A stretch of DNA of 64,000 nt from the NCBI RefSeq assembly GCF_045679555.1, contig NC_092110.1:1529501-1593500 (forward strand), given 5' to 3'. The stretch comes from Salvelinus alpinus. Lineage: Eukaryota > Chordata > Actinopteri > Salmoniformes > Salmonidae. The notes beneath the pieces were generated by a model that was not told where the DNA came from, ran no database searches, and worked only from the letters and a program-made list of their open reading frames with translations. Each line of letters begins with the position of its first letter. Position 1 is the stretch's first letter. The position numbers were made by a program, and so were the translations under genes. Shown here piece after piece: positions 36,931 through 49,092 of the stretch.

Positions 36931-38070
36931 AGGTTATTGATTAGAAACTTAATACGATGGAAATGGGTCCCTAGCAGAATAACACAAATGACACTTGTTA
37001 TAAAAGAGAGAGACAACACTTGGATACATTTAGGAACTACGCTCACAGTAATCCTAATGCCTTGCCCCGAACTGCCGCCCATTTGGGCAAGTAGTAATGC
37101 ATGTATTTACGTGTTGAAGGTCTTCCTTCGTTGTGTATCACTGTTGGACCCTGGCCTTCATGAAAAGGGTTTGATTGGGCCTTCTCCTTAAGTGTAAGGC
37201 TCTGATTGTTCACAAGAGGTCACGATGTCTTAGTTGTCTGTTTACTTTCACTCGTTCTGGAAGAGTGGTCTTCTGAGGACAGCTAATCAGCCATGTCGAT
37301 AATCCCCAGAGGGGTGATGAGCAGTGTAGTCGATGATGATTTGAAGAGAATAACCGGATGGTCCTACTTAAATTCCTTTTCTTAGATACAATACTTAGAA
37401 CAGCTACTCAACCGTAACATTGATTGTTAGAGGCTACTTTGTCGTCTTCACCTCGTGTTGATTTTCAGGGTCCAATGGAGACCTAGCTGCAGCTTGAGTC
37501 CTAGTCTGGTATGTTAATTCTTAACTCAATCTTTTACACACTTGGGTATAAAAGGGTGTTTCTGTCATCCTGGCACGCTCTCTGAGCTCCCTCGGGCATG
37601 GCTAGTTACTTGCAAAGTATCATCAAAACTATGTCTTGTTAGAAAGGAATATGAATTTAGTTACCTTAATAAATATATTCTCTTCATCCTTTATTTCCTA
37701 CATAACATGAAGGATGTAAACCTGACATAGTGTGAAAGCTCTTTTTAAAAGTGCTATAAAAAAATATTGTAACTTAAATGACATCACAAAATAGTCATCT
37801 CTCATCATTCCCCACATTCGGATGTTGAAAATATTGTCCCAGTGTTCCCTTTTTGACGTTAAGTTTTTGGCCGGCAAAATCTTCTGTAACAGAGATTCCA
37901 ATCACCAATACTAGAGACCAAAGGAGTCGTCTGCTGCATGCAATTTACGATTGGTGTGAGGTCATTAAACCCCCACACCAATTCCTCCTCCCTTCTGTGG
38001 GTGAGAGGGCCCAGTAGACATTAATCCATTTTAACCTGATCTTTGGATCCTCACAGGAGAGTCATGACCA
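36555..38070 (+). repeat. Probable solo LTR inside the LINE
   Basis: About 1.5 kb with no coding potential. The LTR proper probably starts TGTCGTGAC (36558) and ends GTCATGACCA (38070), imperfect inverted ends of the TG...CA type. On the + strand a TATA box (GGGTATAAAAGGG, about 37549-37561) is followed about 110 bp later by AATAAA (37668-37674), the promoter-then-poly(A) layout of U3-R-U5. An (AC)n run sits at 36900-36927. Without internal sequence or a second LTR it is solo; whether retroviral or other LTR type is unknown. Confidence 0.55.
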
Positions 38071-38236
38071 TAGCATCCCTCATCTGACCACTTCCGTATT
38101 GAGCGAGTCACTGGTACTGCCTGCTTTAGTTTTTCCTTGTAAGCAGGAATTCGGAAGGTAGAATTATGGTCAGATTTACCAAATGGAGGGCTAGGGAGAG
38201 CTTTGTGTGCGTCTCTGTGTGTGGAGTAAAGGTGGT

Positions 38237-38854
38237 CTAGAGTTTAATTATTATAATTTTTTTCTCTGGCTGCACATGTGATATACTGGTTAAATTAGGC
38301 AAAACAGCGTTAAGTTTACCTGCATTAAAGTCCCCGGCCACTAGGAGCGCCACTTCTGGATGAGCTTTTTCTTGTTTGCTTATGGCTTTATACAGTTGTT
38401 TGAGTGCAGTCTTAGTGCCAGCATCGGTTTGTGGTGGTAAATAGACGGCTGCCAATAATATAGATGAGAACTCTCTTGGTAGATAGTGTGGTCTACAGCT
38501 TATCATGAGGTACTCTACCTCAGGCGAGCAATACCTCAAGACTTCTTTAATATTAGACATCGCGCACCAGTTGTTATTGACAAATAGACACACACCCCTG
38601 CCTCTTGTCTTACCAGACGTAGCTGTTCTGTCCTGCCGATGCATAGAAAACCCAGCCAGCTCTGTATTATCCGTGTCGTCGTTCAGCCACGTTTCGGTGA
38701 AACATAAGATTTTACAGTATTTAATGTCCCATTGGTAGGATAGTTTTAATCGTAGATTATCCATTTTATTTTCCAATGATTGTACGTTGGCCAATAGTAC
38801 GGACGGTAGTGGAGGTTTACTCACTCGCCTACGAATTTGCAGAAGGCAGCCCAA
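38237..38854 (-). pseudogene. LINE AP endonuclease domain (long copy)
   Basis: 205 open residues: SVLLANVQSLENKMDNLRLK (about 18-37), ILCFTETWLNDD (about 49-60), DRTATSGKTRGRGVCLFVNN (about 75-94), LMISCRPHYLPREF and LLVAGDFNAGKL near the end. The N/E/D pattern is that of the apurinic-type endonuclease of CR1/L2/Rex1 LINEs. It ends in a poly-T/A patch at 38250; the DH end of the domain is not present before the LTR insertion, so a piece is missing. Confidence 0.8.
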
Positions 38855-39088
38855 CCTCCGCCCCCTCTTTTCTGCATCTTTTCTTCAAGCAAATGACAGG
38901 GATTTGGGCCTGGTCTCGAAAGTAGTATGTCCTTTGCATCAGACTCGTTAAAGATAAAATCTTAGTGAGTAATCGCTGTTCTGATGTCCAGAAGTTATTT
39001 TTGAGACTGTACTGTAGCAGCAACATTATGTACAAAATAAGTTAAAAATAACGCAAAAAACTAACAAAATAGCACAGTTGGCTAGGAG

Positions 39089-40507
39089 TAGAGGTCGGCC
39101 GATTTAATCGGCATGGCCGATTTTCAAGTTTTCATAACAATCGGTAATCGGCATTTTTGGACGCCGATTATGGCCGATTTACTTTGCAATCCACGAGGAG
39201 ACTGCGTGGCAGGCTGACCACCTGTTACGCGAGTGCAGCAAGGAGCCATGGTAAGTTGCTAGCTAGCATTAAACTTATCTTATAAAAAACAATCAATCTT
39301 AACATAATCACTAGTTAACTACACATGGTTGATGATATTACTAGGTTAACTAGCTTGTTTTGCGTTGCATATAATCAATGCGGTGCCTGTTAATTTATCA
39401 TCGAATCACAGCCTACTTTGCCAAACAGGTGATGATTTAACAAAAGCGCATTTGTGAAAAAGCACAATCTTTGCACAAATGTACCTAACCATAAACATCA
39501 ATGCCTTTCTTAAAATCAATACACAAGTATATATTTTTTAAACCTGCATATTTAGTTAAAAGAAATTCATGTTAGCAGGCAATATTAACTAGGGAAATTG
39601 TGTAACTTCTCTTGCGTTCTGTGCAAGCAGTCAGGGTATATGCAGCAGTTTGGGTAGCCTGACCATTTCTTCCTAACAAAGACCGTAATTAATTTGCCAG
39701 AATTTGACATAATTATGACATAACATTGAAGGTTGTGCAATGTAACAGCAATATTTTGACGGTTCCGTATTTCACTGAAAGAATACACTTTTTGTTTTTG
39801 AATTGATAGTTTTCGGATTTGACCATATTAATGACCTAAGGCTCGTACTTCTGTGTGTTTATTATAATTAAGTCTATGATTTGATAGCGCAGTCTGACTG
39901 AGCGGTGGTAGGCAGCAGCACGCTCGTAAGCATTCATTCAAACAGCACTTTTCTGCGTTTGCCAGCAGCTCTTCGCAATGCTTGAAGCACAGCATAGTTT
40001 ATGACTTCAAGCCTATCAACTCCCGAGATTAGGCTGGCAATACTATAGTGCCTATAAGAACATCCAATAGTCAAAGGTATATGAAATACAAATGGTATAG
40101 AGAGAAATAGTCCTATAATTCCTATAACTACAACCTAAAACTTCTTAACTGGGAATATTGAAGACTCATGTTAAAAGGAACCACCAGCTTTCATGTGTTC
40201 TGAGCAAGGAACTGAAACGTTAGCTTTTTAACATGGCACACATTGCACTTTTACTTTCTTCTCCAACACTGTGTTTTTGCATTATTTAAACCAAATTGAA
40301 CATGTTTCATTTATTTGAGACTAAATAGATTTTATTTATGTATTATATTAAGTTAAAATAAAAGTGTTCATTCAGTTATGTTGTAATTGTCATTATTACA
40401 AATCTATATATAAAAATTGGCCTTTAAAAAAAAATCGGTATCGGCTTTTTTTGGGTCCTCCAATAATCGGTATCGGCGTTGAAAAATAAATAATCGGTCG
40501 ACCTCTA
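39089..40507. mobile_element. hAT element (1419 bp) with 8-bp target duplication
   Basis: Ends TAGAGGTCGGCCGATT and AATCGGTCGACCTCTA (inverse). Target copies GCTAGGAG (39081-39088) and GTTAGGAG (40508-40515) agree at 7 of 8. Sub-terminal ATCGGTATCGGC-like words are repeated inside the right end. No transposase frame of note, so non-autonomous. Confidence 0.88.
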
Positions 40508-40545
40508 GTTAGGAGCCTGTAAAACAGCAGCCATCCCCTCCAGTG

Positions 40546-41199
40546 TCATTCAATTGTAATAGCCAGCTTACTAGCAATAAACATTAGCAGCTAACAAGAT
40601 TTATTTGAGCCACAACTTGCAAAGACAAACTAGCAGACAGTAAGATACACAAACGAATAGTTTAATTATGGACCGCTTGTGGAAAGCAGCATGTCATCAA
40701 CATCTGGTTGCATCTATCTGACCATGCAGACGGCAGAATGAACGGCAACGAAGTGGTTGTAACTCGGGTCGAGCAACTGCTCTCCCCTTGAGGGACGGGG
40801 CATGGCTTGGTGTGGTAATCGGCAAGCAGCAGGGGGAGAGAGGGAGAAAAAGACGACTTAGTCAGCAAACGGAGTAAACCATAACTGAAATTATATGCGT
40901 CAGAATACATTGGAATTATACAATGACTGAGGTTAAAGTGCAGACTGTCAGTTTTAATTTGAGCGTATTTTCATCCACTTCTACATTAATGTGGATGCTT
41001 ACATGATTACGGATAGTCCTGAATGAATCGTGAATAATGATGAGTGAGAAAGTTAGACACACCACATCATACCCCCAAGACATGCTAACCGAACAGGGGA
41101 GGTTAGCGGTTTTTTTTGGGGGGGGGGTTATGATTCAATTTTTTGGGGGGGGGGTTATGATTCAACACTTTAACCTCCTAGTTGTATGAGGTGCTGGAG
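40546..41199. other. Unassigned, with poly-G patches
   Basis: Two near-identical short blocks, each a run of T, ten G and then TTATGATTCAA, lie at 41108-41165. No gene. Confidence 0.4.
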
Positions 41200-41253
41200 T
41201 ACTGAGCCAAAACAACGTTTTGTCACTGTACCAATACTTTTGGAGCTCACTGT
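41200..41253. repeat. Solitary Tc1 terminal remnant
   Basis: TGTACCAATACTTTTGGAGC followed by TCACTGTA looks like one end of a Tc1-like TIR. No partner end nearby. Confidence 0.45.
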
Positions 41254-43848
41254 ATATTGTGAGAGGATTGTTGTGAACTGACGTGGGCCTTGAAATGCAA
41301 GAGTTCATGATGAAGCTTTTATTCCCTGCTACCAGAAACCTCTTGATATACTACACTAATTCCGCCGCTGTGGCCCACCTCTCTGCTGTGATCTGTGCTT
41401 TGTTTGAGAGCGAGACATGGGACCAGGTGATGCCGATGGGTCGTGTAGAGTTCACCTTAGATACTTTGTATGAATTTGTTGGCTTCTTTGAGAGATTAAT
41501 CGTATTTTTCTTTTTTCTCTCTGAGTAAAGACAACGCAGAGCTGACTTCCACCTCGTTTCTGCCGCGTTGATCCAACTCATAAAGCGTCTTCTGGAGCTG
41601 AACTCGACGCCGCTCAGATTCTTATTCTATTCAACAGATTCTCCCTTTTTAGCAAATGGTGAAATTACCCGGGCTAGAGTATGAAAGGGGGTTTATTTTG
41701 AAAGGAACGATGGTTGCGGAGGCTTGTGAGTCTTCTGAGGTGCATTTAGTGTGAGAGTGTAGAAGCGGAGGGGGATAAAAGCTAGTGCTTGAAGGGCTAA
41801 CGTGACAGCCACGGTGTAAAGACTTTAGCTCTGCCTCTCCAGATACCTGACCCATACAAGACCTCTGTTCCTCTACTCTACTCTACTTCTCGCTCGCTCG
41901 CAACTTTTCACACTCTGTTTCTCCTATTGTCACACCGACTCAGTCATCCCACGTATCCCATAATGTTTCTCTCTCCACCCCTTCTCCTCTCTCACTTTCT
42001 CTTCCTAACTCTGTTTCTTTTCCTTTCTCTATGCAAGCATCAGAATGCAGTTTTTAAACCTTCAAAGATTTTCTGACCTTTTTATAATTCAGTAGCAAAT
42101 AGGTATTTTACCCTGCACAGGCTGTGCCTCTTATTCTCACTGCAGGTGCTCACACACAGATACCCTCATACACGCTGTCATATGTAATGTATTCTCTGTT
42201 ACCAAGCACACCTTTCGAAGATCCCATTAGGGAAAACAAACACGTTTGAAGTTATTAAGTGTAGATACCGGATAACCATGTTTTGTGCCATTTCCAGTTC
42301 CCCTTTTTAAAAACGCCAAAGCCCGGCTCAGACGGCAACGCTCAGCCGACCCACACTCTGAAAGGTCAAAGTAGCTCACCTGTGCTGCTGTGTGTGTTTG
42401 TGTGCCACTTGAGGGGTGCGATGAACCCTGAAGAGCGTGGTTCAACATGACTGCCTCGGCCAGGGTGTGTGTGTGTACAGAGGGATAGGGACACGCACAT
42501 ACACCCTCTGGGCCCTCTGGTCAAGGCTGGCTACACACTCTGATTAGAATTAATGCAGGGCTGTGATTTAATCCAGAGAGGCGGTCTGCTGCCTGATTAT
42601 GATGGCGGTGAGGAAGTGTGTGTGTGTGTGGCCTTGTGCTTTTTTTTTTTACCTTCATTACGCTGTTCGTTCCTCTGTTTTAAGGAAGGTTTATACTTTC
42701 TCTTACGACATGTCTAGGCAAATAGAGTGCGATTTAGTCTTTGGTCAAAACTACTTTTCATTTTATACTCCTGTCGAATGTTTGTGGACTGTCTTTGCAA
42801 TGGTCGTTTTTCCTTGTCACAGGGACACGAGAAAAGTTTGTCTGCGACGGTCGCAGCCTCGGTTAGTTACCGGAAACTCAATTGTAAAATTTGCCAGAAA
42901 GCCATAGTAACAAGACGGTGCAGGCATTGTAAACCAGTAGATTATTACTGTGTTAATGCTGACGTGTGTGTGTACTCTATATAGATTAAAGACAGCTTGC
43001 CTGGTGTTTGTCTTCATCCTGTGGATTTCATGGACAGTCGCATGAAAATAGATTGGACATTAAATTGTGTAGCCTGGCCCTCAGCTAAACCATGTGCAGA
43101 TGTAGCGGCTCAGGTATTGAGCTTGTGTCGTGGGAAGATTTTGTAACTTGTAGATTGTGTCGTGTGTACTGTTCCAGACATTGTGTTGCTATTGTTTGTT
43201 GCCTTCGCTGTAGTGGGGTGTTGTCCAGGTGTTAGCTCTCGTGTGTCATTGACTCAGATGTTGTGATTCCCAGGTGCTGTACGTTCGGGCCTAACCGGTC
43301 CATGTGAATGCTCGGGTAATGAGCTTTGTTCCACACAGTTAACTCACTCGCTCTCTCTTTCCTCTATCCCCCTGCCTATCTGTGGCGCAGGGGCCAGCTG
43401 CTCGGTGCTCTTGTTGAAGAGGTTTCGTCAACAGCCACTTACCGAGCCAGCCACTCTGACTCTCTCTGGCAGGCCTCATCAAAGGTTGTCTGGAGCACTG
43501 AGGGCCATTCATTGACAATTAAGACCTTATACAGGCAGCCAAGGGAAGGTTTGGGGCCTCACGGATGAGCTGGCTAGGGATTATTAGTGTTCATTGGGGT
43601 GGGTGTGTGTGTCTAGTTGGGGGTGAGGAGTAGGGGGTGCGCTTGTTTGATGTCTCATAAGGGCCAGGAGTTTTTCCTCCTAACGATGTGGCTTGAAGAG
43701 GAAATGCTTGGGGCTCTAAGGGGAGTATTTATTCCACATGCATGTATGGTTTGTTACAGTTGAGTGGTGATAGGCAAGGCAGGGATTGTTAGTCAGTGTC
43801 AAGGAGGTGGATGCACTGGTTTGATACAAACTATAGGTAGTTATTAGG
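41254..43848. other. Unassigned intronic sequence
   Basis: Mixed composition, some GT and CT patches (for example 42618-42630, 42463-42474). No exon, RNA gene or element recognised. Confidence 0.4.
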
Positions 43849-44711
43849 CCAACAAACATCAAAGGCTGTCTTTGAACTTAGATGAATCTCTGGTTTGCCT
43901 TATTAAACCCTGACTGCGGTAAACTCATTTAGGACTCCACCTTGCCATGGGACATTTTCTTACCCCCCCAAAAAGTATATTTTCTTTCACCTTACTTCGT
44001 AGTTCGCAGGTCTGTCTGTCAGTCGATGAGAATAATTTAAATGGCCTTTGTGGCGTGTGTGTGTGACGCGTACGTATAGCACCAGTCTGGACACACCTAT
44101 TCATTCAAGGGTTTTAATTTATTTTGACTATTTTCTATTGGCGAATAATAGTGAAGACATCAACATTATGAAATAACACATGGAATCATGTAGTAACCAA
44201 AAAGGTGTTAAACAAATCAAAATATATTTTAGATTCTTCAAAGTAGCCACCCTTTGCGTTGATGACAGCTTTGCGCATTCTTGGCATTCTCTCAACCAGC
44301 TTCACCTGGAATGTTTTTCCAACAGTCTTGAAGGAGTTGCCCCACATGCTGAGCACTTGTTGGCTGCTTTTCCTTCACTCTGCGGTCCAACTCATCCCAA
44401 ACCATTGATGTCTTCACTATTATTGTACAAAAAATAGTTAACATTTTTAGAAAATAGTAAAAATAAAGAAGAACCCTTGAATGAGTAGGTGTCCAAACTT
44501 TTGACTGGTGCTGTACATACGCATCACACACAGAGAGACAAGCATGCCACAAAGGCCATTTAAATTATTCTCATGGACTGGCAAACAGACCTGCAAGGTG
44601 AAAGAAAATACATTTGGTAAGAAAAGTCCTAAATGAGTTTATAGCAGTCAGAGTTTAATAAGGAAGCCACAGATTAATCTATGTTCAAAGGTAGCCTTTG
44701 ATGTTTGTTGG
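43849..44711. repeat. Inverted duplication (palindrome) around a Tc1 MITE
   Basis: Left arm 43849-44076 and right arm 44514-44711 are reverse complements with small gaps: CCAACAAACATCAAAGGCT starts the left arm, its inverse ends the right arm, and GAGAATAATTTAAATGGCCT near the centre of the left arm has its exact inverse at about 44552-44571. The arms surround the MITE 44077-44513. The identity by eye is roughly 80-85%. Confidence 0.9.
44077..44513. mobile_element. Tc1-like family B MITE (437 bp)
   Basis: Left end TAGCACCAGTCTGGACACAC; right end CAAACTTTTGACTGGTGCTG before TA. It keeps the transposase C-terminal code on the minus strand near 44230-44300 (the same KLVERMP region as at 30015), then jumps from CAAACCAT (about 44404) to the other TIR. 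Confidence 0.75.
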
Positions 44712-45555
44712 TTTGAGGTCGGGTGGTTGTGGAGGCCAAGTCATCTGATGCAGCACTCATCACTCTCCTTGGTCAAATAGCCCTTACACAGCCCGGAGGT
44801 GTGTTTGGTCATTGTCCTGTTGAAAAATAAATGATAGTCCCACTAAGCACAAACCAGATGGAATGGCGTATTGCTGCAGAATGCTGTGGTAGCCATGCTG
44901 GTTAAGTGTGCTTTGAATTCTAAATAAATTACCAACAGTGTCACCAGCAAAGCACCATCACACCACCACCTCCATGCTTCACGGTGGGAACCACACATGC
45001 GGATATCATTCACCGTTCACCTACTCTGCATCTCAAAGACGCAACGGTTGGAACCCAAAATCTCAATTTGGACTCATCAGACCAAATTACAGATTTCTAA
45101 TATCCATTGCTCGTGTTTCTTGGCCAAGCAAGTCTCTTCTTCTTATTGGTGTGGAAATATGTCTTCATGTAATGATGGACTGTCGTTTCTCTCTGCTTAT
45201 TTGAGTTGTTCTTGCCATAATATGGACTTGGTCTTTTACCAAATACGGCTATCTTCAGTGTACTCAAACGCATTAAGAAGGAAAGAAATTCCACAAATAA
45301 ACTTTTCACAGGGCACACCTGTTAATTGAAATGCATTTCAGGTGACTACCTCATTTAAGCTGGTTGAGAGAATGCCAAGAGTGTGCAAAGCTGTCATCAA
45401 GGCAAAGGGTGGCTACTTTGAAGAATCTCAAATATAAAATATATTTGGATTTGTTTAGAACTGGTTACTACATGATTCCATGTGTTATTTCATAGTTTTG
45501 ATGTCTTCACTATTATTCTAAACCCTGGAATAAGTAGGCGTGTCCAAACGTGTGA
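44710..45555 (-). mobile_element. Tc1-like family B body and right end, decayed
   Basis: Continues the family B interior from GGTTTGAGGTCGGGTGGTTG, with minus-strand transposase remnants (for example HHTTTSMLHGG region near 44970 read inversely as a MVHHGGG-type motif) and a second copy of the AAGCTGGTTGAGAGAATGCC block at about 45359, then an end-like GTGTCCAAACGTGTGAC near 45540-45555. Several deletions. Confidence 0.6.
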
Positions 45556-46658
45556 CGTGCGTGCGCACCATCGGGTGTGACGAGAGGAGGCGGAGCAGAC
45601 AGAGTAGTGAAACCTCACTGCTGTCTGACTTCTATTCCATCCCTCGACTCCCTCAGCTGGGGCTTTCTCACTGCTCACAAGTCAATAGTCAGCGGCGTGA
45701 ACTAGAGAAATGGCTCTCTTTTGTCACTTGCAGTGGAGGAAAAACAGAGACAGAAAACAGAGAAGAGGAGGTGGAGGGAGGGATGGGGAGAAAGAGGAGC
45801 GAGACAGACGTGGAGAGAAGGCAACATTTTTAAATCAATAATGAATTTCTTCCACAGCAGCCTTAGTCAGCAGTTGTTTGGGAACAAGGAGTTGAATTGG
45901 TAACAGTAAATCACAACAAATTCATTCAAGGTGTATTGTTTGCGTACACAGATTTGCTGGTGTTATAGCAGGTGCAGCGAAATGCTTATGTTACGAGTTC
46001 CAACACTGCAGTGGAATGTCTCACAAATACACAAATAATATAAACACGAGATCAAGAAATTACAGCATTTCCAATTAGTGGACTCGCTAGGGATGAGACG
46101 TGAGGTGACTGACTGCTATCTTCTGCTTAAAAATGGCCGCCTGGGAAGGCCAGTGTCATCTACAGTCTTGGTGCTAAAAAGGCGTACTGGTAGCCTTTTT
46201 AAAATGCTATCGATTCGTTGAGTGTCATGTCTGTCAGGCACACCGTTTTTTAAACTGCTACTGCTTTCAGGCGTTAAACCAAAGTCTTTATTGGCTAGGC
46301 TAAGTATCGCTTCTACAGTATACTGATATCTTTTCCCAATGTGTCTGGAGAGAGCGTCTGACCATCTGTACTCTCCCTCCCAATTTCACTTTAGCCCCCT
46401 TTATAGATCAGAGGCTGTGAGGAGCAGTGTTATGAACACACACACACACAATCAGGTCAGAGCAGTAGGATATCGGCAATCTGGGCCGTTGTGATTACGA
46501 TGCGGGATACCTGGTGTTACCGTGACAACAACAACAGTAACAACACCTAGAACAGCGTAGCACTACAGCCTTGCTTCGTTATTCATCACCTCCAGGGGTG
46601 CTGCTGTCGGTCTCGCCCTCTCTCTCTCTGAAAGCAGCTGTGTGTAATGTATTTTCTC
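45556..46658. other. Unassigned, includes a possible LINE-tail fragment
   Basis: 45925-46050 (GTTATAGCAGGTGCAGCGAA and following) resembles a dispersed LINE 3' region. The rest is unassigned. Confidence 0.35.
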
Positions 46659-47750
46659 TCTAGCTGTAGGAGTATGGGGGGGTACATCTCTAGCTGTAGG
46701 AGGAATGGGGGTAAATCTCTAGCTGTAGGAGGATGGGGGGTAAATCTCTAGCTGTAGGAGGATGGGGATTACATCTCTAGCTGTAGGAGGATGGGGATTA
46801 CATCTCTAGCTGTAGGAGGATGGGGATTACATCTCTAGCTGTAGGAGGATGGGGATTACATCTCTAGCTGTAGGAGGATGGGGATTACATCTCTAGCTGT
46901 AGGAGGATGGGGATTACATCTCTAGCTGTAGGAGGATGGGGATTACATCTCTAGCTGTAGGAGGATGGGGATTACATCTCTAGCTGTAGGAGGATGGGGA
47001 TTACATCTCTAGCTGTAGGAGGATGGGGATTACATCTCTAGCTGTAGGAGGATGGGGATTACATCTCTAGCTGTAGGAGGGTAAGGGGGGTACATCTCTA
47101 GCTGTAGGAGGGTAAGGGGGGTACATCTAGCTGTAGGAGGGTACATCTAGCTGTAGGAGGGTAAGGGGGGTACATCTAGCTGTAGGAGGGTAAGGGGGGT
47201 ACATCTAGCTGTAGGAGGGTAAGGGGGGTACATCTAGCTGTAGGAGGGTAAGGGGGGTACATCTAGCTGTAGGAGGGTAAGGGGGGTACATCTAGCTGTA
47301 GGAGGGTAAGGGGGGTACATCTAGCTGTAGGAGGGTAAGGGGGGTACATCTAGCTGTAGGAGGGTAAGGGGGGTACATCTAGCTGTAGGAGGGTAAGGGG
47401 GGTACATCTAGCTGTAGGAGGATAGGGATTACATCTAGCTGTAGGAGGATAGGGATTACATCTAGCTGTAGGAGGATAGGGATTACATCTAGCTGTAGGA
47501 GGATAGGGATTACATCTAGCTGTAGGAGGATAGGGATTACATCTAGCTGTAGGAGGATAGGGATTACATCTAGCTGTAGGAGGATAGGGATTACATCTAG
47601 CTGTAGGGGGGTAGGGATTACATCTCTAGCTGTAGGGGGGTAAATCTCTAGCTGTAGGAGGGTAAGGGGTACATCTCTAGCTGTAGGAGGGTAAGGGGTA
47701 CATCTCTAGCTGTAGGAGGATGGGGGGTACATCTCTAGCTGTTGGGGGAA
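46659..47750. repeat. G-rich minisatellite, 27-29 bp unit, about 39 copies
   Basis: All units start TAGCTGTAGG. Three blocks: 29-bp units with AGGATGGGGATTACATCTC (about 46750-47070), 29-bp units with AGGGTAAGGGGGGTACATC (about 47070-47405) and 27-bp units with AGGATAGGGATTACATC (about 47409-47600), with mixed units at both ends. Confidence 0.97.
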
Positions 47751-48316
47751 AATGACACTACCTCAACCCATGCTGTAACAGCCTCCCCCCTGCATCATCT
47801 CACAACTACTGTACCTAGCTGCTTGCTACACTGATCTCTCTCTGTCTCTCTGTCTGTTGTGGCAGTCACTCTCTGTTTTTCTAAAGGGAAGAACAGGGTG
47901 TCGGATAGAGAGGGGAGCAGCAACCCCCTACACTCAGCACAGTGCCCATCCGTCTAACCTGCCTGCTGTGTGTGTGTCTCAGGGCCCACGCTGTGTGTGT
48001 GTGACCTGCTGTAGTTCAGGGATGAGTGGGTAACCAGCTGCTGTTCTCTGGGAGGAGAGCTACACAAGAGGTACTTAACAGACCCAAAGGCCCCTGCTCC
48101 CTTAGACACTACTGCTACACACTGGCGGTCGTGAGAGTAAGAGTGCAGTTTAGCGATTGTTTATGAGTTAGTGAGAGGGAAAGATAATTCAGGAATGTCA
48201 GTGACCCCTGTCCATGGTGCCGAAATGAAAAGGTAATGGTGATTCATTTTGAACACTGACATAAGGAAAGAAAGGGTGCGTGTGCTATATCCTCTTAACA
48301 TTGGGGTTTAGACCAG
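47751..48316. other. Unassigned spacer between two satellites
   Basis: No gene; short CT and GT patches. Confidence 0.4.
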
Positions 48317-49092
48317 ATTATTCTAGTCTCCTGGTATAACTGGGTTGATGTAGATTATTCTAGTCTCCTGGTATAACTGGGTTGATGTAGATTATTCTAG
48401 TCTCCTGGTATAACTGGGTTGATGTAGATTATTCCAGTCTCCTGGTATAACTGGGTTGATGTAGATTATTCTAGTCTCCTGGTAGAACTGGGTTGATGTA
48501 GATTATTCTAGTCTCCTGGTAGAACTGGGTTGATGTAGATTATTCTAGTCTCCTGGTAGAACTGGGTTGATGTAGATTATTCTAGTCTCCTGGTAGAACT
48601 GGGTTGATGTAGATTATTCTAGTCTCCTGGTAGAACTGGGTTGATGTAGATTATTCTAGTCTCCTGGTAGAACTGGGTTGATGTAGATTATTCTAGTCTC
48701 CTGGTAGAACTGGGTTGATGTAGATTATTCTAGTCTCCTGGTAGAACTGGGTTGATGTAGATTATTCTAGTCTCCTGGTAGAACTGGGTTGATGTAGATT
48801 ATTCCAGTCTCCTGGTAGAACTGGGTTGATGTAGATTATTCCAGTCTCCTGGTAGAACTGGGTTGATGTAGATTATTCCAGTCTCCTGGTAGAACTGGGT
48901 TGATGTAGATTATTCCAGTCTCCTGGTAGAACTGGGTTGATGTAGATTATTCCAGTCTCCTGGTAGAACTGGGTTGATGTAGATTATTCCAGTCTCCTGG
49001 TAGAACTGGGTTGATGTAGATTATTCCAGTCTCCTGGTAGAACTGGGTTGATGTAGATTATTCCAGTCTCCTGGTAGAACTGGGTTGATGTA
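48317..49092. repeat. 37-bp tandem satellite, about 21 copies
   Basis: The unit includes GTTGATGTAGATTATTCTAG and TCTCCTGGTAGAACTGG. Period 37 (for example 48361 to 48398). Early units have TATAACTGG, later ones TAGAACTGG; from about 48790 the CTAG of the unit becomes CCAG. Confidence 0.97.

Larger units (their letters stand above)
34352..40545 (-). mobile_element. CR1/L2/Rex1-type LINE, long copy split by a solo LTR and a hAT
   Basis: On the minus strand: 5' region (about 40545-40508 and 39088-38855), AP endonuclease (38854-38237), RT (36550-35000) and a 3' tail ending in the complement of CAAATCAAATAAATG at 34352. Two foreign blocks split it: 36555-38070 and 39089-40507. The 3' tail and RT match the + strand copy at 10405-12148 in word order. 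Multiple frameshifts. The 5' limit is approximate. Confidence 0.75.

Noticed and set aside
42599..42984. Two overlapping cysteine-containing ORFs
   Set aside because: Cys spacing does not fit a known zinc finger, there is no supporting context, and the length is expected by chance.
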